This document shows, piece by piece, positions 52,382 to 60,966 of a stretch of DNA of 64,000 bases. Made by a program: the position numbers and the translations under genes. The DNA comes from Pseudaminobacter soli (ex Zhang et al. 2022). GTDB lineage: Bacteria > Pseudomonadota > Alphaproteobacteria > Rhizobiales > Rhizobiaceae. The notes beneath the pieces were generated by a model. It made no database searches, had not been told where the DNA came from, and saw only the letters and a list, made by a program, of their open reading frames with translations. Position 1 is the first letter of the stretch. The number at the start of each line of letters is the position of its first letter. The stretch covers positions 1 to 64,000 of the forward strand of contig NZ_JABVCF010000022.1 of the NCBI RefSeq assembly GCF_014595955.1. The letters are read 5' to 3'.

Positions 52382-52675
52382 GGAATCGTACTCTCCAAAG
52401 GCGCGAATCGCTCAGGCCTCAATTCGCCAAGCTGCCGCCGGCCAAGGACCTTAAGCCGTGTCCGGCGAGGGGTGCCGGTTCCGATCCCGGCGTGAATCGT
52501 CGAACATTCGTTGTGCCGTGACCGCATCCGTGAAGGAAAAACTCAAGGGATTCCTCCTGGAGAGAGGGGGCGAGTTTGGCATCATGCAGGCCGCGAGTTC
52601 GTAGGCGACGACGGTTAGAACGGGTGGGGGCTCGGATCGCCCTCTGGGCGCCTGATGTTACTTCACGATCATAAG

Positions 52676-52706
52676 AAAAGACTATTTGCTCACAAAGTGG
52701 TCTTTT
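52676..52706 (+). terminator. AT-rich hairpin, terminator-like
   Basis: AAAAGAC and GTCTTTT form a 7-base stem with a 17-base loop followed by one more T. No plus-strand gene ends upstream nearby. It could be a remnant terminator of the accessory block. Confidence 0.35.
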
Positions 52707-52932
52707 TGATCACGCTCAGCGATTTTGTCAATAATGGATGGCCGACCTGCAGAGTTCGCCGGGCGAGCACTGTGCGATTTGCTTACATGATCGAGGAGGG
52801 CGTGGTGCAGTTCGGGATTTCTCCGGGGGGTCTGCGCTCCAAACCAGCGCATTCGGCATGCAACGGCAACGAACATGCAGGGCGCCGTGCGGCTCCCTGT
52901 TGTTCTAAGTGCAGCAAACAACAGGGGAATCG

Positions 52933-52983
52933 TGGTGCCGCTTGCGTGACTCGAACACGCGACCCCATCATTAAGAATCACGT
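52933..52983 (-). tRNA. 3' fragment of a tRNA-Lys(CTT)-like gene
   Basis: On the minus strand this encodes an anticodon loop TTCTTAA (anticodon CTT), a T-arm with stem GCGTG, loop TTCGAGT and stem CACGC, and an acceptor 3' end AAGCGGC followed by ACCA. The 5' half (acceptor 5' strand and D-arm) is not found, and the anticodon stem has a mismatch, so it is not a working tRNA. Such 3' tRNA fragments typically mark attachment sites of integrated elements. It lies between the AAA-ATPase block and ilvB. Confidence 0.6.
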
Positions 52984-53019
52984 TGACGCTGCGGTGCCCC
53001 CGCACTAATGTCCGCGCCC

Positions 53020-53073
53020 ATGAAGACGACCCTCATTCTCGTAGTAGGAAGGCGCATGGGCAAGGCGGGGTGA
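53020..53073 (+). CDS. ilvL: ilv leader peptide
   Basis: The 17-codon open frame reads MKTTLILVVGRRMGKAG. An in-frame ATG at 53008 would extend it by four residues. It contains Thr-Thr-Leu-Ile-Leu-Val-Val, the amino acids whose supply controls the ilv genes downstream. Ribosome stalling on these codons when charged tRNA is scarce would favour an antitermination structure. It is followed by the attenuator hairpin, 109 bases before ilvB. Confidence 0.8.
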   Translation: MKTTLILVVGRRMGKAG

Positions 53074-53099
53074 CCGCCGGGCGAAATCCACCCATGCGC
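53052..53099 (+). promoter_or_regulatory. pause hairpin of the ilv leader
   Basis: GCGCATGGG (53052-53060) and CCCATGCGC (53091-53099) form a perfect 9-base stem spanning the end of the leader peptide frame. In attenuators this stem pairs when the ribosome finishes or is absent, leaving the terminator to form. Its base composition and position match segments 1 and 2 of the classical scheme. Confidence 0.6.
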
Positions 53100-53106
53100 A
53101 GAACGC

Positions 53107-53130
53107 AGGCTCCCACCGGGGGCCTTTTTT
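53107..53130 (+). terminator. ilv attenuator terminator
   Basis: AGGCTCCC (53107-53114) and GGGGGCCT (53118-53125) form an 8-base stem with one G-U pair and a three-base loop, followed by six T residues (53125-53130). It sits between the leader peptide and ilvB and is a typical Rho-independent attenuator. Confidence 0.85.
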
Positions 53131-53181
53131 ATTGCCTCGAAAACAAATAGGCCGGCAGGCGAAACGGACGGAAATCTCGAA

Positions 53182-54975
53182 ATGACGAACACGGCAGGAA
53201 ACGAGAGCGGCAGGCGCGAGATGACGGGCGCCGAGATGGTCGTCCAGGCGCTGAAGGACAACGGGGTCGAGCACATCTTCGGCTATCCCGGCGGCGCCGT
53301 GCTGCCGATCTACGACGAGCTTTTCCAGCAGGAGGAAGTCCAGCACATCCTCGTCCGCCACGAGCAGGGCGCCGGCCACGCGGCGGAAGGCTATGCCCGC
53401 TCCACCGGTAAGGCGGGCGTGATGCTTGTCACCTCCGGCCCCGGCGCGACGAACGCAGTGACCCCGCTCCAGGACGCGCTGATGGATTCGATCCCCCTGG
53501 TCTGCATCACCGGTCAGGTGCCGACCACCCTGATCGGTTCGGACGCCTTCCAGGAATGCGACACGGTCGGCATCACGCGCCCCTGCACCAAGCACAACTG
53601 GCTGGTGAAGGACGTCAATGAACTCGCCGCCATTCTGCACGAGGCCTTTCATGTCGCGACCACCGGCCGGCCGGGGCCGGTCGTGGTCGACGTGCCGAAG
53701 GACATCCAGTTCGCGCGCGGCACCTACGTGCCGCCGCAGACTGCGCCGCGCATGAGCTACCATCCGAAGGTACAGGGCGATCTCGATAAGATCAGGGAGG
53801 CGGTCGCGCTCATGGCCTCCGCCAGGCAGCCCGTCATCTATACCGGGGGTGGGGTGATCAACTCCGGGCCGGAGGCGGGCCAACTCCTGCGCGAGCTCGT
53901 CGAACTCACCGGCTTTCCGATCACCTCGACCCTGATGGGCCTCGGCGCCTATCCGGCTTCCGGCAAGAACTGGCTGGGCATGCTCGGCATGCACGGCACC
54001 TATGAAGCCAACATGGCTATGCACGATTGCGACGTCATGCTGTGCATCGGCGCCCGCTTCGACGACCGCATCACCGGCCGGCTCAATGCCTTCTCGCCGA
54101 ACTCAAAGAAGATCCACATCGACATCGACCCGTCCTCGATCAACAAGAACGTGCGTGCCGACGTCGGCATACTGGGCGACGTCGGCCGCGTGCTGGAGGA
54201 TCTCGTGCGGCTGTGGCGCGCTTCGGCGGGCAAGCACGAGAAGAAGGCGCTCTATCCGTGGTGGGAGCAGATCGAGCGCTGGCGCGCCCGCGACTCGCTC
54301 GCCTACAAGAACAGCAACGATTTCATCATGCCGCAGTACGCGATCCAGCGGCTCTACGAACTGACGAAGGACCGCGACACCTACATCACCACCGAGGTCG
54401 GCCAGCACCAGATGTGGGCCGCACAGCACTACCACTTCGACAAGCCGAACCGCTGGATGACTTCGGGCGGCCTTGGCACGATGGGCTACGGCTTGCCGGC
54501 GGCACTCGGCGTGCAGATCGCGCATCCGGACTCGCTGGTCATCGATATTGCCGGCGACGCCTCGGTTCTGATGACCATGCAGGAGATGAGTACGGCGGTT
54601 CAGTACGAGGCGCCGATCAAAATCTTCATCCTCAACAACCAGTACATGGGCATGGTGCGTCAGTGGCAGCAACTGCTGCACGGCAACCGCCTGTCGCATT
54701 CCTACACCGAGGCGCTGCCGGACTTTGTCAAGCTGGCCGAGGCCTATGGCGGTCATGGCATCCGCTGCGAGAAGCCGGGCGACCTGGACGACGCGATCCG
54801 CGAGATGATCTCGGTGAAGAAGCCGGTGCTGTTCGACTGCCGCGTCGCCAACCTCGCCAACTGCTTCCCGATGATCCCGTCGGGCAAGGCGCACAATGAG
54901 ATGCTGCTGCCGGACGAGGCGACGGACGAGGCGGTGGCGAACGCCATCGATGCCAAGGGGCGAATGCTGGTGTGA
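53182..54975 (+). CDS. ilvB: acetolactate synthase large subunit
   Basis: The 597-residue thiamine-diphosphate enzyme condenses pyruvate with pyruvate or 2-oxobutyrate, the first step of branched-chain amino acid synthesis. It shows the catalytic Glu in ILVRHEQGAGHAAEGYAR near residue 61, SGPGATNAVT near 94, the FAD-associated middle domain and the ThDP motif GDASVLMTMQEMSTA ending in ILNNQYMGMVRQW. The start has a favourable position behind the attenuator. It is followed after 73 bases by the regulatory subunit gene. The intact sequence contrasts with the decayed region to its left. Confidence 0.96.
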   Translation: MTNTAGNESGRREMTGAEMVVQALKDNGVEHIFGYPGGAVLPIYDELFQQEEVQHILVRHEQGAGHAAEGYARSTGKAGVMLVTSGPGATNAVTPLQDALMDSIPLVCITGQVPTTLIGSDAFQECDTVGITRPCTKHNWLVKDVNELAAILHEAFHVATTGRPGPVVVDVPKDIQFARGTYVPPQTAPRMSYHPKVQGDLDKIREAVALMASARQPVIYTGGGVINSGPEAGQLLRELVELTGFPITSTLMGLGAYPASGKNWLGMLGMHGTYEANMAMHDCDVMLCIGARFDDRITGRLNAFSPNSKKIHIDIDPSSINKNVRADVGILGDVGRVLEDLVRLWRASAGKHEKKALYPWWEQIERWRARDSLAYKNSNDFIMPQYAIQRLYELTKDRDTYITTEVGQHQMWAAQHYHFDKPNRWMTSGGLGTMGYGLPAALGVQIAHPDSLVIDIAGDASVLMTMQEMSTAVQYEAPIKIFILNNQYMGMVRQWQQLLHGNRLSHSYTEALPDFVKLAEAYGGHGIRCEKPGDLDDAIREMISVKKPVLFDCRVANLANCFPMIPSGKAHNEMLLPDEATDEAVANAIDAKGRMLV

Positions 54976-55048
54976 GTTGCATGGGCAGTAGTTTCGAGAA
55001 CTTGGCGTGCTTCAGCCGGCCAGACAACATCCCGCAGGAAATTCAATC

Positions 55049-55621
55049 ATGAACGCCCAGCTTCAACCCACTGGATCCGCCTACTTTATTGCCGGCGAGA
55101 CCGAGCGCCCGGAAACCCACACACTATCCGTCCTGGTGGACAACGAGCCGGGCGTGCTAGCGCGCGTGATCGGCCTGTTTTCCGGCCGCGGCTACAACAT
55201 TGAAAGCCTGACGGTCTCAGAAACCGAGCACGAGAAGCACCTGTCGCGGATCACCATCGTCACCACCGGCACGCCGCATGTGCTGGAGCAGATCAAGCAC
55301 CAACTCGAGCGCATCGTGCCCGTCCATCGCGTCGTTGACCTGTCTGTGCGTGCCCTTGAACTCGGCCAGGACAAGCCGCTGGCCCGCGAACTGGCCCTGG
55401 TGAAGGTGGCTGGCACGGGCGACGCTCGGGTCGAGGCGCTACGGCTTGCCGACGCGTTTCGCGCCAAGGTGATCGACGCGAATACCGAGCATTTCATCTT
55501 CGAGATCACCGGCGCGGTCGCCAAGATCGAGCAGTTCATCGCCATCATGAAGCCGCTGGGCCTGATGGAAGTCTGCCGCACCGGCGTTGCCGCCATGAAT
55601 CGCGGCCCGCAGGGGATGTAG
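55049..55621 (+). CDS. ilvH: acetolactate synthase small (regulatory) subunit
   Basis: The 190-residue protein starts at 55049 behind CAGGAA. It has the ACT domain (residues about 24-95: HTLSVLVDNEPGVLARVIGL, FSGRGYNIESLTVSETEH) that binds valine, and a C-terminal ALS_ss domain (VKVAGTGDARVEALRLADAF, EVCRTGVAAMNRG). It makes the large subunit sensitive to feedback inhibition. It is co-transcribed with ilvB under the leader attenuator. Confidence 0.96.
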   Translation: MNAQLQPTGSAYFIAGETERPETHTLSVLVDNEPGVLARVIGLFSGRGYNIESLTVSETEHEKHLSRITIVTTGTPHVLEQIKHQLERIVPVHRVVDLSVRALELGQDKPLARELALVKVAGTGDARVEALRLADAFRAKVIDANTEHFIFEITGAVAKIEQFIAIMKPLGLMEVCRTGVAAMNRGPQGM

Positions 55622-55773
55622 ACGGCCGAGTGAACTTGTCACCGAGGCAATCGCGCGAATGACTTACCCTGAGAAAAGGGTCAGTATCGCTGCCATAAAC
55701 CGATCGGCCGGCCGCCTGGGACTCGCGTCCGGCAGCTTGCGCCCCGTGCTGACGTAACCGGGCCCGCGGCCAC

Positions 55774-56529
55774 TCAGAAGCCGACGTTCTCGTTGACGTA
55801 GAAGGTGTTGAGAATGGAAATGCGCGGCCGATCGCTGGTGGTCTTCACCGTCGGGCGCCCATGCCAACTCATCCTCGTCAGCGAATGATAGGCCTTCAGC
55901 ACCACGAAGGCATAGCCGACATTGGGCAGGAACGGCAGCGTCTTGACCGGTTCGAGCCCGTAGGAGCCGAGATGCAGCAGGCCCTTCAGGGAGGCCTTGT
56001 AGAGAGTGGTACCGAGATTCCGCTGGCCCTCGTCAGCGGGGCAGTAGAGCTGCATCGTGACGACCTTGTTCCGCGTATCGGGGTGCGGCTTGATCTGGTA
56101 CCCATCGGTGTCGCGGTAGAGGACGGGCTTGGCCACCATCCTCAACTGGTCCGGGCCGGCGACCTTGTCGCCGCGCGCGCGCATCTCCAGCCCCTCGCGA
56201 AGCTGCCGCCGTGTAGCGCTCTCCACCTCGGGCGAAGTCAGCATCGCCGAGACCGCGCTCCACATCTCGCGCACGCTGCCGTCGATCTTGTCGACGTTGT
56301 CGCCGTAGAGACGCACGGCCATGCGTGTGCGCTCCGAATTGATCTTGTTGTAGCCCTCGCTGGGGAGCGATCTGATCAGTTCGGCGTAGAAGGCGTTCGG
56401 GAAGAAGTCGCGGAAGAAGATGTGCGGATAGGGGTCCGAGAAACGGTCGGCCGCATCGATGCTCGTCACGGCATGGTCGATGAGATCACGGGTGAGGCTC
56501 GTGGGCGTGATCTTGGCTGCTGCAGTCAT
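55774..56529 (-). CDS. 2OG-Fe(II) oxygenase-like protein
   Basis: The 251-residue protein has the jelly-roll iron site of the P4H-like family: HPD at residues 149-151 (QIKPHPDTRNKVV), distal His in SWHGRP near 223 and the 2-oxoglutarate-binding Arg in RPRISILNTFY near 236. An N-terminal helical region (FSDPYPHIFFRDFFPNAFYA) resembles that of the protein at 60967-61797, so they are paralogs. The substrate is unknown. It stands alone, between ilvH and the LysE gene, on the minus strand. Confidence 0.85.
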   Translation of the reverse strand: MTAAAKITPTSLTRDLIDHAVTSIDAADRFSDPYPHIFFRDFFPNAFYAELIRSLPSEGYNKINSERTRMAVRLYGDNVDKIDGSVREMWSAVSAMLTSPEVESATRRQLREGLEMRARGDKVAGPDQLRMVAKPVLYRDTDGYQIKPHPDTRNKVVTMQLYCPADEGQRNLGTTLYKASLKGLLHLGSYGLEPVKTLPFLPNVGYAFVVLKAYHSLTRMSWHGRPTVKTTSDRPRISILNTFYVNENVGF

Positions 56530-56734
56530 TTGTCCCCTGGTCTCCTACAAGGCCGACGAAGGTTTTCCGTCGCGGCGAGAAGGTGGAAGAACGCCGGCCT
56601 TCGAAGCCGCACGAATACTTCAATCTACTATACCGCATGCCGTCGCGGTTCAATCCTGAGTGGGGCACAGGTATCTCACCTATCCCCACCAGCCGCACTG
56701 ACACCCGGCCCAATGGCTACGACATACCCAGAGA

Positions 56735-57340
56735 ATGCCAGGAATGACCGCTGACGCCTTCTACGCTCTTCTTGTCTACGCCTTCGTGACTTCGATAACG
56801 CCAGGCCCCAACAACTTGATGCTGCTTGCTTCGGGCGTGAATTTCGGTTTCACGCGCACCATCCCGCACATGGTCGGGATCGGCATCGGCTTTCTCGTCC
56901 TGCTGCTCGCCGTCGGATTCGGGCTGGGGGCGGTGCTGACGGCGTTCCCCGGCCTGCATCTCGGCCTGAAGATCGCCGGCGGGGCCTACCTGCTCTATCT
57001 TGCCTGGCGCATCGGCATGTCACGTTCGATCGCTCAGGCCGGTGACGAAAGTGCCCGTCCGATGCGCTTCCTGGAAGCCGCTGCGTTCCAGTGGGTCAAT
57101 CCGAAGGCATGGGTGATGGCTGTGACGGCGATGGCCGTCTACACCGATCCTTCCTCGCCTTTCCTGTCGGTGGTGCTGATCTCCGTCGCCTTCGCGCTCG
57201 TGAACTTCCCGAGCGTGTCGACATGGGCCGGATTCGGCACCGCTCTTCGCGGTTTCCTGTCTGATCCGATCCGGCTGAAGTGGTTCAACATCGCCATGGG
57301 CGTGCTGCTGGCTGCCACGCTGTGGCCGATGATCAAGTAG
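56735..57340 (+). CDS. LysE family translocator
   Basis: The 201-residue inner-membrane protein has six membrane helices and the RhtB/LysE pattern: TPGPNNLMLLASGVNFGF near residue 22, GGAYLLYLAWRIG near 81 and FQWVNPKAWVMAVTA near 118. Members export amino acids or related compounds. The substrate is not evident. The start could also be the ATG three codons downstream. It is immediately upstream of nitrile hydratase genes, with 56 bases between them. Confidence 0.92.
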   Translation: MPGMTADAFYALLVYAFVTSITPGPNNLMLLASGVNFGFTRTIPHMVGIGIGFLVLLLAVGFGLGAVLTAFPGLHLGLKIAGGAYLLYLAWRIGMSRSIAQAGDESARPMRFLEAAAFQWVNPKAWVMAVTAMAVYTDPSSPFLSVVLISVAFALVNFPSVSTWAGFGTALRGFLSDPIRLKWFNIAMGVLLAATLWPMIK

Positions 57341-57396
57341 CCGACCGGTCTATGCCGACATCTTGCCCGCCGGGTACGGCCGTCCTAGGCTGAAGC

Positions 57397-58017
57397 ATGG
57401 CTCACGACGACAGCGATCATCATCACGACAACGAACTGGACCCGATGGCCGCCCGGGTACGGGCGTTGGAGACCATCCTCACCCAGAAGGGGCTGATCGA
57501 CCCTGCCGCCATAGACGTGATTGTCGATACCTACGAGACGAAGGTCGGCCCGCGCAACGGCGCCAGGGTGGTAGCGAGGGCCTGGGTCGATGCGGATTTC
57601 GCCGATTGGCTGAAGCGTGATGCCACGGCCGCGATCGCCTCGCTCAGCATCGCCGGCCGTACCGGCGAGCACATGCAGGCCGTATTCAACACACCCGATA
57701 TCCACAACCTGGTCGTCTGCACGCTCTGCTCCTGCTACCCCTGGACGGTGCTCGGCTTGCCGCCGGTCTGGTACAAGGCGCCACCGTACCGCAGCCGGGC
57801 GGTCATCGACCCGCGCGGCGTTCTCGAGGAATTCGGGCTTCGCCTGCCGCAGGAGACCAGGATACGGGTCTGGGATTCGACGTCGGAACTGCGCTATCTC
57901 GTCGTGCCCATGCAGCCGGCGCGTACCGAAGGCTGGGACGAGGAGCGGCTGGCCGGACTCGTCACCCGTGATTCTATGATCGGCATGGGCCTCGCACTGG
58001 AGCCGCGAGCCGCATGA
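57397..58017 (+). CDS. nthA: nitrile hydratase alpha subunit (cobalt type)
   Basis: The 206-residue protein binds the metal centre of nitrile hydratase, which adds water to nitriles to give amides. The claw motif CTLCSC at residues 108-113 with Thr at the second position marks the cobalt class (iron enzymes have Ser). The N-terminus is His/Asp-rich ([15 protein letters not shown]). The C-terminal [19 protein letters not shown] is conserved. It overlaps the beta subunit gene by four bases (ATGA). Cytoplasmic. Confidence 0.95.
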   Translation: MAHDDSDHHHDNELDPMAARVRALETILTQKGLIDPAAIDVIVDTYETKVGPRNGARVVARAWVDADFADWLKRDATAAIASLSIAGRTGEHMQAVFNTPDIHNLVVCTLCSCYPWTVLGLPPVWYKAPPYRSRAVIDPRGVLEEFGLRLPQETRIRVWDSTSELRYLVVPMQPARTEGWDEERLAGLVTRDSMIGMGLALEPRAA

Positions 58018-58673
58018 ACGGGCCGCAGGACCTCGGTGGGCAGATGGGATTCGGCGCGGTTGCCCCGGAAAAGGACGAGCCCGTCTTCCATGCCGATTGG
58101 GAGAAGCGTGCGCTGGGGCTGACGCTCGTTGCCGGAGCGATGGGGCATTGGACGCTCGACGAGAGCCGCTTTTTCCGCGAAAGCCTGCACCCGGCGGACT
58201 ACTATGCCTCCAGCTACTACGAGATCTGGATCAAGGCGCTTGAAAAGCTGCTTGTTCGCCACGGCTTCGTCACCGGCGAGGAACTGGCGCAGGGCAGGGC
58301 GCTCGTGTCTGGGACGGCGCCGAAGCGCGTGCCGAACGCTTCCGCAATTGCTGCCTCGCTGGCGCGTGGATCTCCGTACAGCCGTCCGATGGCAGCGCCG
58401 CCTCGATTCAAGCTGGGAGAGCGGGTGCGGACCAAGAACTTCAACCCGGCCGGCCACACGCGCCTGCCGCGCTACGCCCGCGGCAGGCTCGGCACCGTCG
58501 ACGCCGTGCGCGATGGCTTCGTCTTCCCCGACACCTCGGCCCATGGCGAGGGCGAGCAGCCGCAGTGGCTCTATACAGTCGTGTTCAATGCCGCCGAGAT
58601 CTGGGGCGAGGGCGCCGATCCCACCCTCACGATCTCCATCGATGCCTGGGAGAGCTATATTGAGCCGGCCTGA
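58014..58673 (+). CDS. nthB: nitrile hydratase beta subunit
   Basis: The 219-residue protein matches the beta subunit: [20 protein letters not shown] at the start, an all-helical N-terminal part ([19 protein letters not shown]) and the C-terminal SH3-like barrel ([37 protein letters not shown]). It forms the alpha2beta2 or alphabeta enzyme and contains the Arg residues that hydrogen-bond the oxidised claw cysteines. Its ATG overlaps the alpha stop. Confidence 0.95.
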   Translation: MNGPQDLGGQMGFGAVAPEKDEPVFHADWEKRALGLTLVAGAMGHWTLDESRFFRESLHPADYYASSYYEIWIKALEKLLVRHGFVTGEELAQGRALVSGTAPKRVPNASAIAASLARGSPYSRPMAAPPRFKLGERVRTKNFNPAGHTRLPRYARGRLGTVDAVRDGFVFPDTSAHGEGEQPQWLYTVVFNAAEIWGEGADPTLTISIDAWESYIEPA

Positions 58674-59034
58674 TGCCGAAGTGCCGGCGTGCGGCGCAGC
58701 CGAGGCCCGACCGGGGCGCCCCGATGAGCCGGTTTTCTCTGAGCCGTGGCAGGCGCAGGCCTTCGCCATGACGCTGGCGTTGCAGGAGCGCGGCGTCTTC
58801 TCGTGGAGCGAATGGGCCTCGGCGCTGTCAAAGCAAGTGCATAGGCCGGATGCGGCAGCCGACGGCAGCGATTACTATGAACACTGGCTGGCCGCGCTTG
58901 AGGCGCTGCTCGCCGAGAAGCGGATCGCAGCGCCCCAACTGATCGATGAAATGACCGCAGCGTGGCGGCGGGCCGCCCATGCGACGCCGCACGGCCAGCC
59001 GATCCTGTTGGAGAACGATCCGGAGCGGGCCTAG
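58660..59034 (+). CDS. nitrile hydratase accessory/activator protein (P14K/NhlE-like)
   Basis: The chosen start is a TTG at 58660 ([12 protein letters not shown]) overlapping nthB by 14 bases, with GGGAGAG six bases upstream. The 124-residue protein resembles the beta-subunit N-terminal half (FSEPWQAQAFAMTLALQERG, WSEWASALSKQV, YYEHWLAALEALLAEKRIA), as do the cobalt-chaperone/self-subunit-swapping activators of cobalt nitrile hydratases. It would help load cobalt and oxidise the claw cysteines. An amidase gene does not follow. Confidence 0.85.
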   Translation: MSRPDAEVPACGAAEARPGRPDEPVFSEPWQAQAFAMTLALQERGVFSWSEWASALSKQVHRPDAAADGSDYYEHWLAALEALLAEKRIAAPQLIDEMTAAWRRAAHATPHGQPILLENDPERA

Positions 59035-59114
59035 CGCCGGTCGCCCTTGACAACTTTTGCTTCAACGGCGCGGGCTGCTGCCGCGACCTCCGCGACAGCA
59101 GAGTTCTACAGGCC

Positions 59115-59738
59115 TCAATCCCGGTCGACGAAGACGACAAGCGAGCCATCGCGTGCGCGGCGCGCCGCGACGGCGCTGTCGATCTCGTCCTGGGTCAAGT
59201 CGGCTATGCCGAGCGAGGCAAGATCGTCTCTCAAGGTCTCGATCGATATCTGATTCTTCGCCAGGGCATTCGCCAGTGCAACGCGGTTGTTGCCGCGCAC
59301 CAGGTTCGACACGTCGACGACCGTGACCTGTGTGTCGACGGTGACCCCGTTCAAGCTGCTCTTGCCAGCCCTGATGGAGGAAATGACCGTGCCGAAATTC
59401 ACACGGCCGATACTGGCAGTCGTCTCGTCACCGAGTTGGTCGTCGCCCACGGCCTGCTTCTTTACCTGGCCTGGCGCGTAGGCACGTGCACTGCGATTCT
59501 CGCTCTTTTGGTGGCCGGGCGCCTTGTCCCGGTTCGCTGCATTGGCCCGACCCTTGCCCTCGGCCTTGCCGTGCGCCTCCCCGGACTTGCCGTGGTTGCC
59601 GGAGGATCCGCCGCCCTTCTCCCCGGAACGGCCGGATGACTCGCCGCCCTTGCCATTGCCCTGCCCGGCATAGGCGATGGCCGGAACTGTCGCGATGAGC
59701 GCTGCCGAGAGAAGCGCCGCAGTCAATTTCTTGAGCAT
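59115..59738 (-). CDS. secreted Gly/Ser/Lys-rich hypothetical protein
   Basis: The 207-residue protein has a clear signal peptide (MLKKLTAALLSAALIATVPA) and a long low-complexity segment of Gly, Lys, Ser, Glu and Ala (about 25-90). It ends with a folded helical C-terminal part (VRGNNRVALANALAKNQISI, DDLASLGIADLTQDEI). No known family is recognised, but this shape is common among hypothetical exported proteins of rhizobia. The gene converges with the nitrile hydratase operon. Confidence 0.8.
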   Translation of the reverse strand: MLKKLTAALLSAALIATVPAIAYAGQGNGKGGESSGRSGEKGGGSSGNHGKSGEAHGKAEGKGRANAANRDKAPGHQKSENRSARAYAPGQVKKQAVGDDQLGDETTASIGRVNFGTVISSIRAGKSSLNGVTVDTQVTVVDVSNLVRGNNRVALANALAKNQISIETLRDDLASLGIADLTQDEIDSAVAARRARDGSLVVFVDRD

Positions 59739-60118
59739 CGTATCGTCCTCGCTGATTGTCCCGCCACGACGTAATCTAACGTCTCAAGCTTTGTTGCCAA
59801 AGCGGGCTACGGTCCCGGCGGTACCCGGACCAAAGTCGAAGCAAACGTGCGGCAAAGGTACCCTGCGGGCATGAGGGGATGCAGAAATTGCTGCCGTGGA
59901 TCGTTCATCCCAAGCGTGTGCGGACCAGGAACTTGAACTCCGCGGGCCACGCTCGGCCGCCTTTATGTCCACGGTAGCTTGTCACGATGTAGGCGATGCT
60001 GTCCGCGATTCGCGCGTACTCCAGATTTGGGCAGACCCAAACAGCCACATTGCCTAATACCGCCGAGCGACGAATCGAGAACCCATGATCTGTGGATCAA
60101 AGGGTTCAAAAAACTTGG
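59739..60118. other. intergenic stretch with a possible gene tail
   Basis: The 380 bases between the secreted protein and the FkbM gene have no complete gene; one possible decayed tail is at 59905-60085. Confidence 0.4.
59905..60085 (-). pseudogene. possible tail of an unrecognised protein
   Basis: On the minus strand an open frame without ATG reads IRRSAVLGNVAVWVCPNLEY, then ARIADSIAYIVTSYRGHKGG, then AWPAEFKFLVRTRLG and a stop. The residue mix is protein-like. An in-frame TGA precedes it and no family was recognised. Confidence 0.3.
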
Positions 60119-60964
60119 TCAGATCGGCCGAAAAGCCGCATTGTAGGTGAGCTGGTTGTAATCAGTGCCTTGGTTCAGCCGCTTTTTGCTTGGCCCAGTC
60201 GGCTCTCTGCGATCCAGTTGATACCCGTAGGACCGCATGACGGCAGATATTTCCTCGCCGTCGCCTGGATTCACCTCCACGATGACGATCCGAGGCCTGA
60301 ACTCCGGGTGACAGAGGGTGTCCGCCATCCCTTTCAGGATCGCAGGCTCATGGCCGTCGACGTCCAGCTTCACTACGTGCGGGCGTGGGATGAAGTCACC
60401 TTGGAGTAACTCATCGGCGGTCAAGGTCGATTTGATCTCCACCAAGGAAGGAACGAACGCAGTGTCGGAGACACCGATTGGTGCATTGATCTGTGCGCCG
60501 GTAGCTCCCGCTGTCGGGTCATCGTAGTACAGTCGTGTTACGCCGGTGACGTTGCTGAGCGGAGTGCTTATGAGCGACACGCGTTCGTTGAAGCGGTTGA
60601 GCGCCACATTGTCTAACAGTCGCGAGAAGTTGGCGGCCATGGGTTCGAAGGCGACAACCTTGCCGTTGGATCCTACAGCCCGCGCCGCCACCAGAGTATA
60701 GAGGCCGACGTTCGCTCCTATGTCCCAGACCACATCGCCTTCGTGTACCTCGTCGGACAGAAGCGACACCGTCATCGGTTCCTTTGTGAACAGGGTATAC
60801 GCGCGACGGAGTTCGCGCGCGTTCGTGCAGCGCATGCGCACCGACCGCCGGCCGACCGGCAGTTCCAAGGTCAAATCGAAACTCTGCGATAGCCGGAAGA
60901 ACAGCTTCGACAGAGCTTTGGCCATACGAGGTAGCTTACCCCGGCCGTCTATGCGGAGCAGCAT
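60119..60964 (-). CDS. FkbM family methyltransferase
   Basis: The 281-residue protein has the FkbM SAM-dependent fold: VVWDIGANVGLYTLVAARAV near residue 80, VVAFEPMAANFSRLLDNVAL near 105 and VVKLDVDGHEPAILKGM near 198. FkbM enzymes methylate hydroxyl groups of polyketides, sugars or lipids. The substrate is unknown. It lies three bases downstream of the 2OG oxygenase-like gene in the same orientation, so the two probably act together. Local composition seems less GC-rich than the neighbours, suggesting acquisition by transfer. Confidence 0.85.
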   Translation of the reverse strand: MLLRIDGRGKLPRMAKALSKLFFRLSQSFDLTLELPVGRRSVRMRCTNARELRRAYTLFTKEPMTVSLLSDEVHEGDVVWDIGANVGLYTLVAARAVGSNGKVVAFEPMAANFSRLLDNVALNRFNERVSLISTPLSNVTGVTRLYYDDPTAGATGAQINAPIGVSDTAFVPSLVEIKSTLTADELLQGDFIPRPHVVKLDVDGHEPAILKGMADTLCHPEFRPRIVIVEVNPGDGEEISAVMRSYGYQLDRREPTGPSKKRLNQGTDYNQLTYNAAFRPI

Positions 60965-60966
60965 TC

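Larger units (their letters stand above)
52382..53019. other. intergenic stretch with terminator and tRNA-like fragment
   Basis: The 638 bases from the small-protein gene to the ilv leader contain no gene. They hold an A/T-rich hairpin (52676-52706) and a tRNA-Lys-like 3' segment (52933-52983). Confidence 0.55.

Noticed and set aside
52082-52983. A complete tRNA gene in the stretch between the small protein and ilvL
   Set aside because: Only the 3' part with anticodon loop, T-arm and CCA was found; the 5' acceptor strand and D-arm could not be matched.
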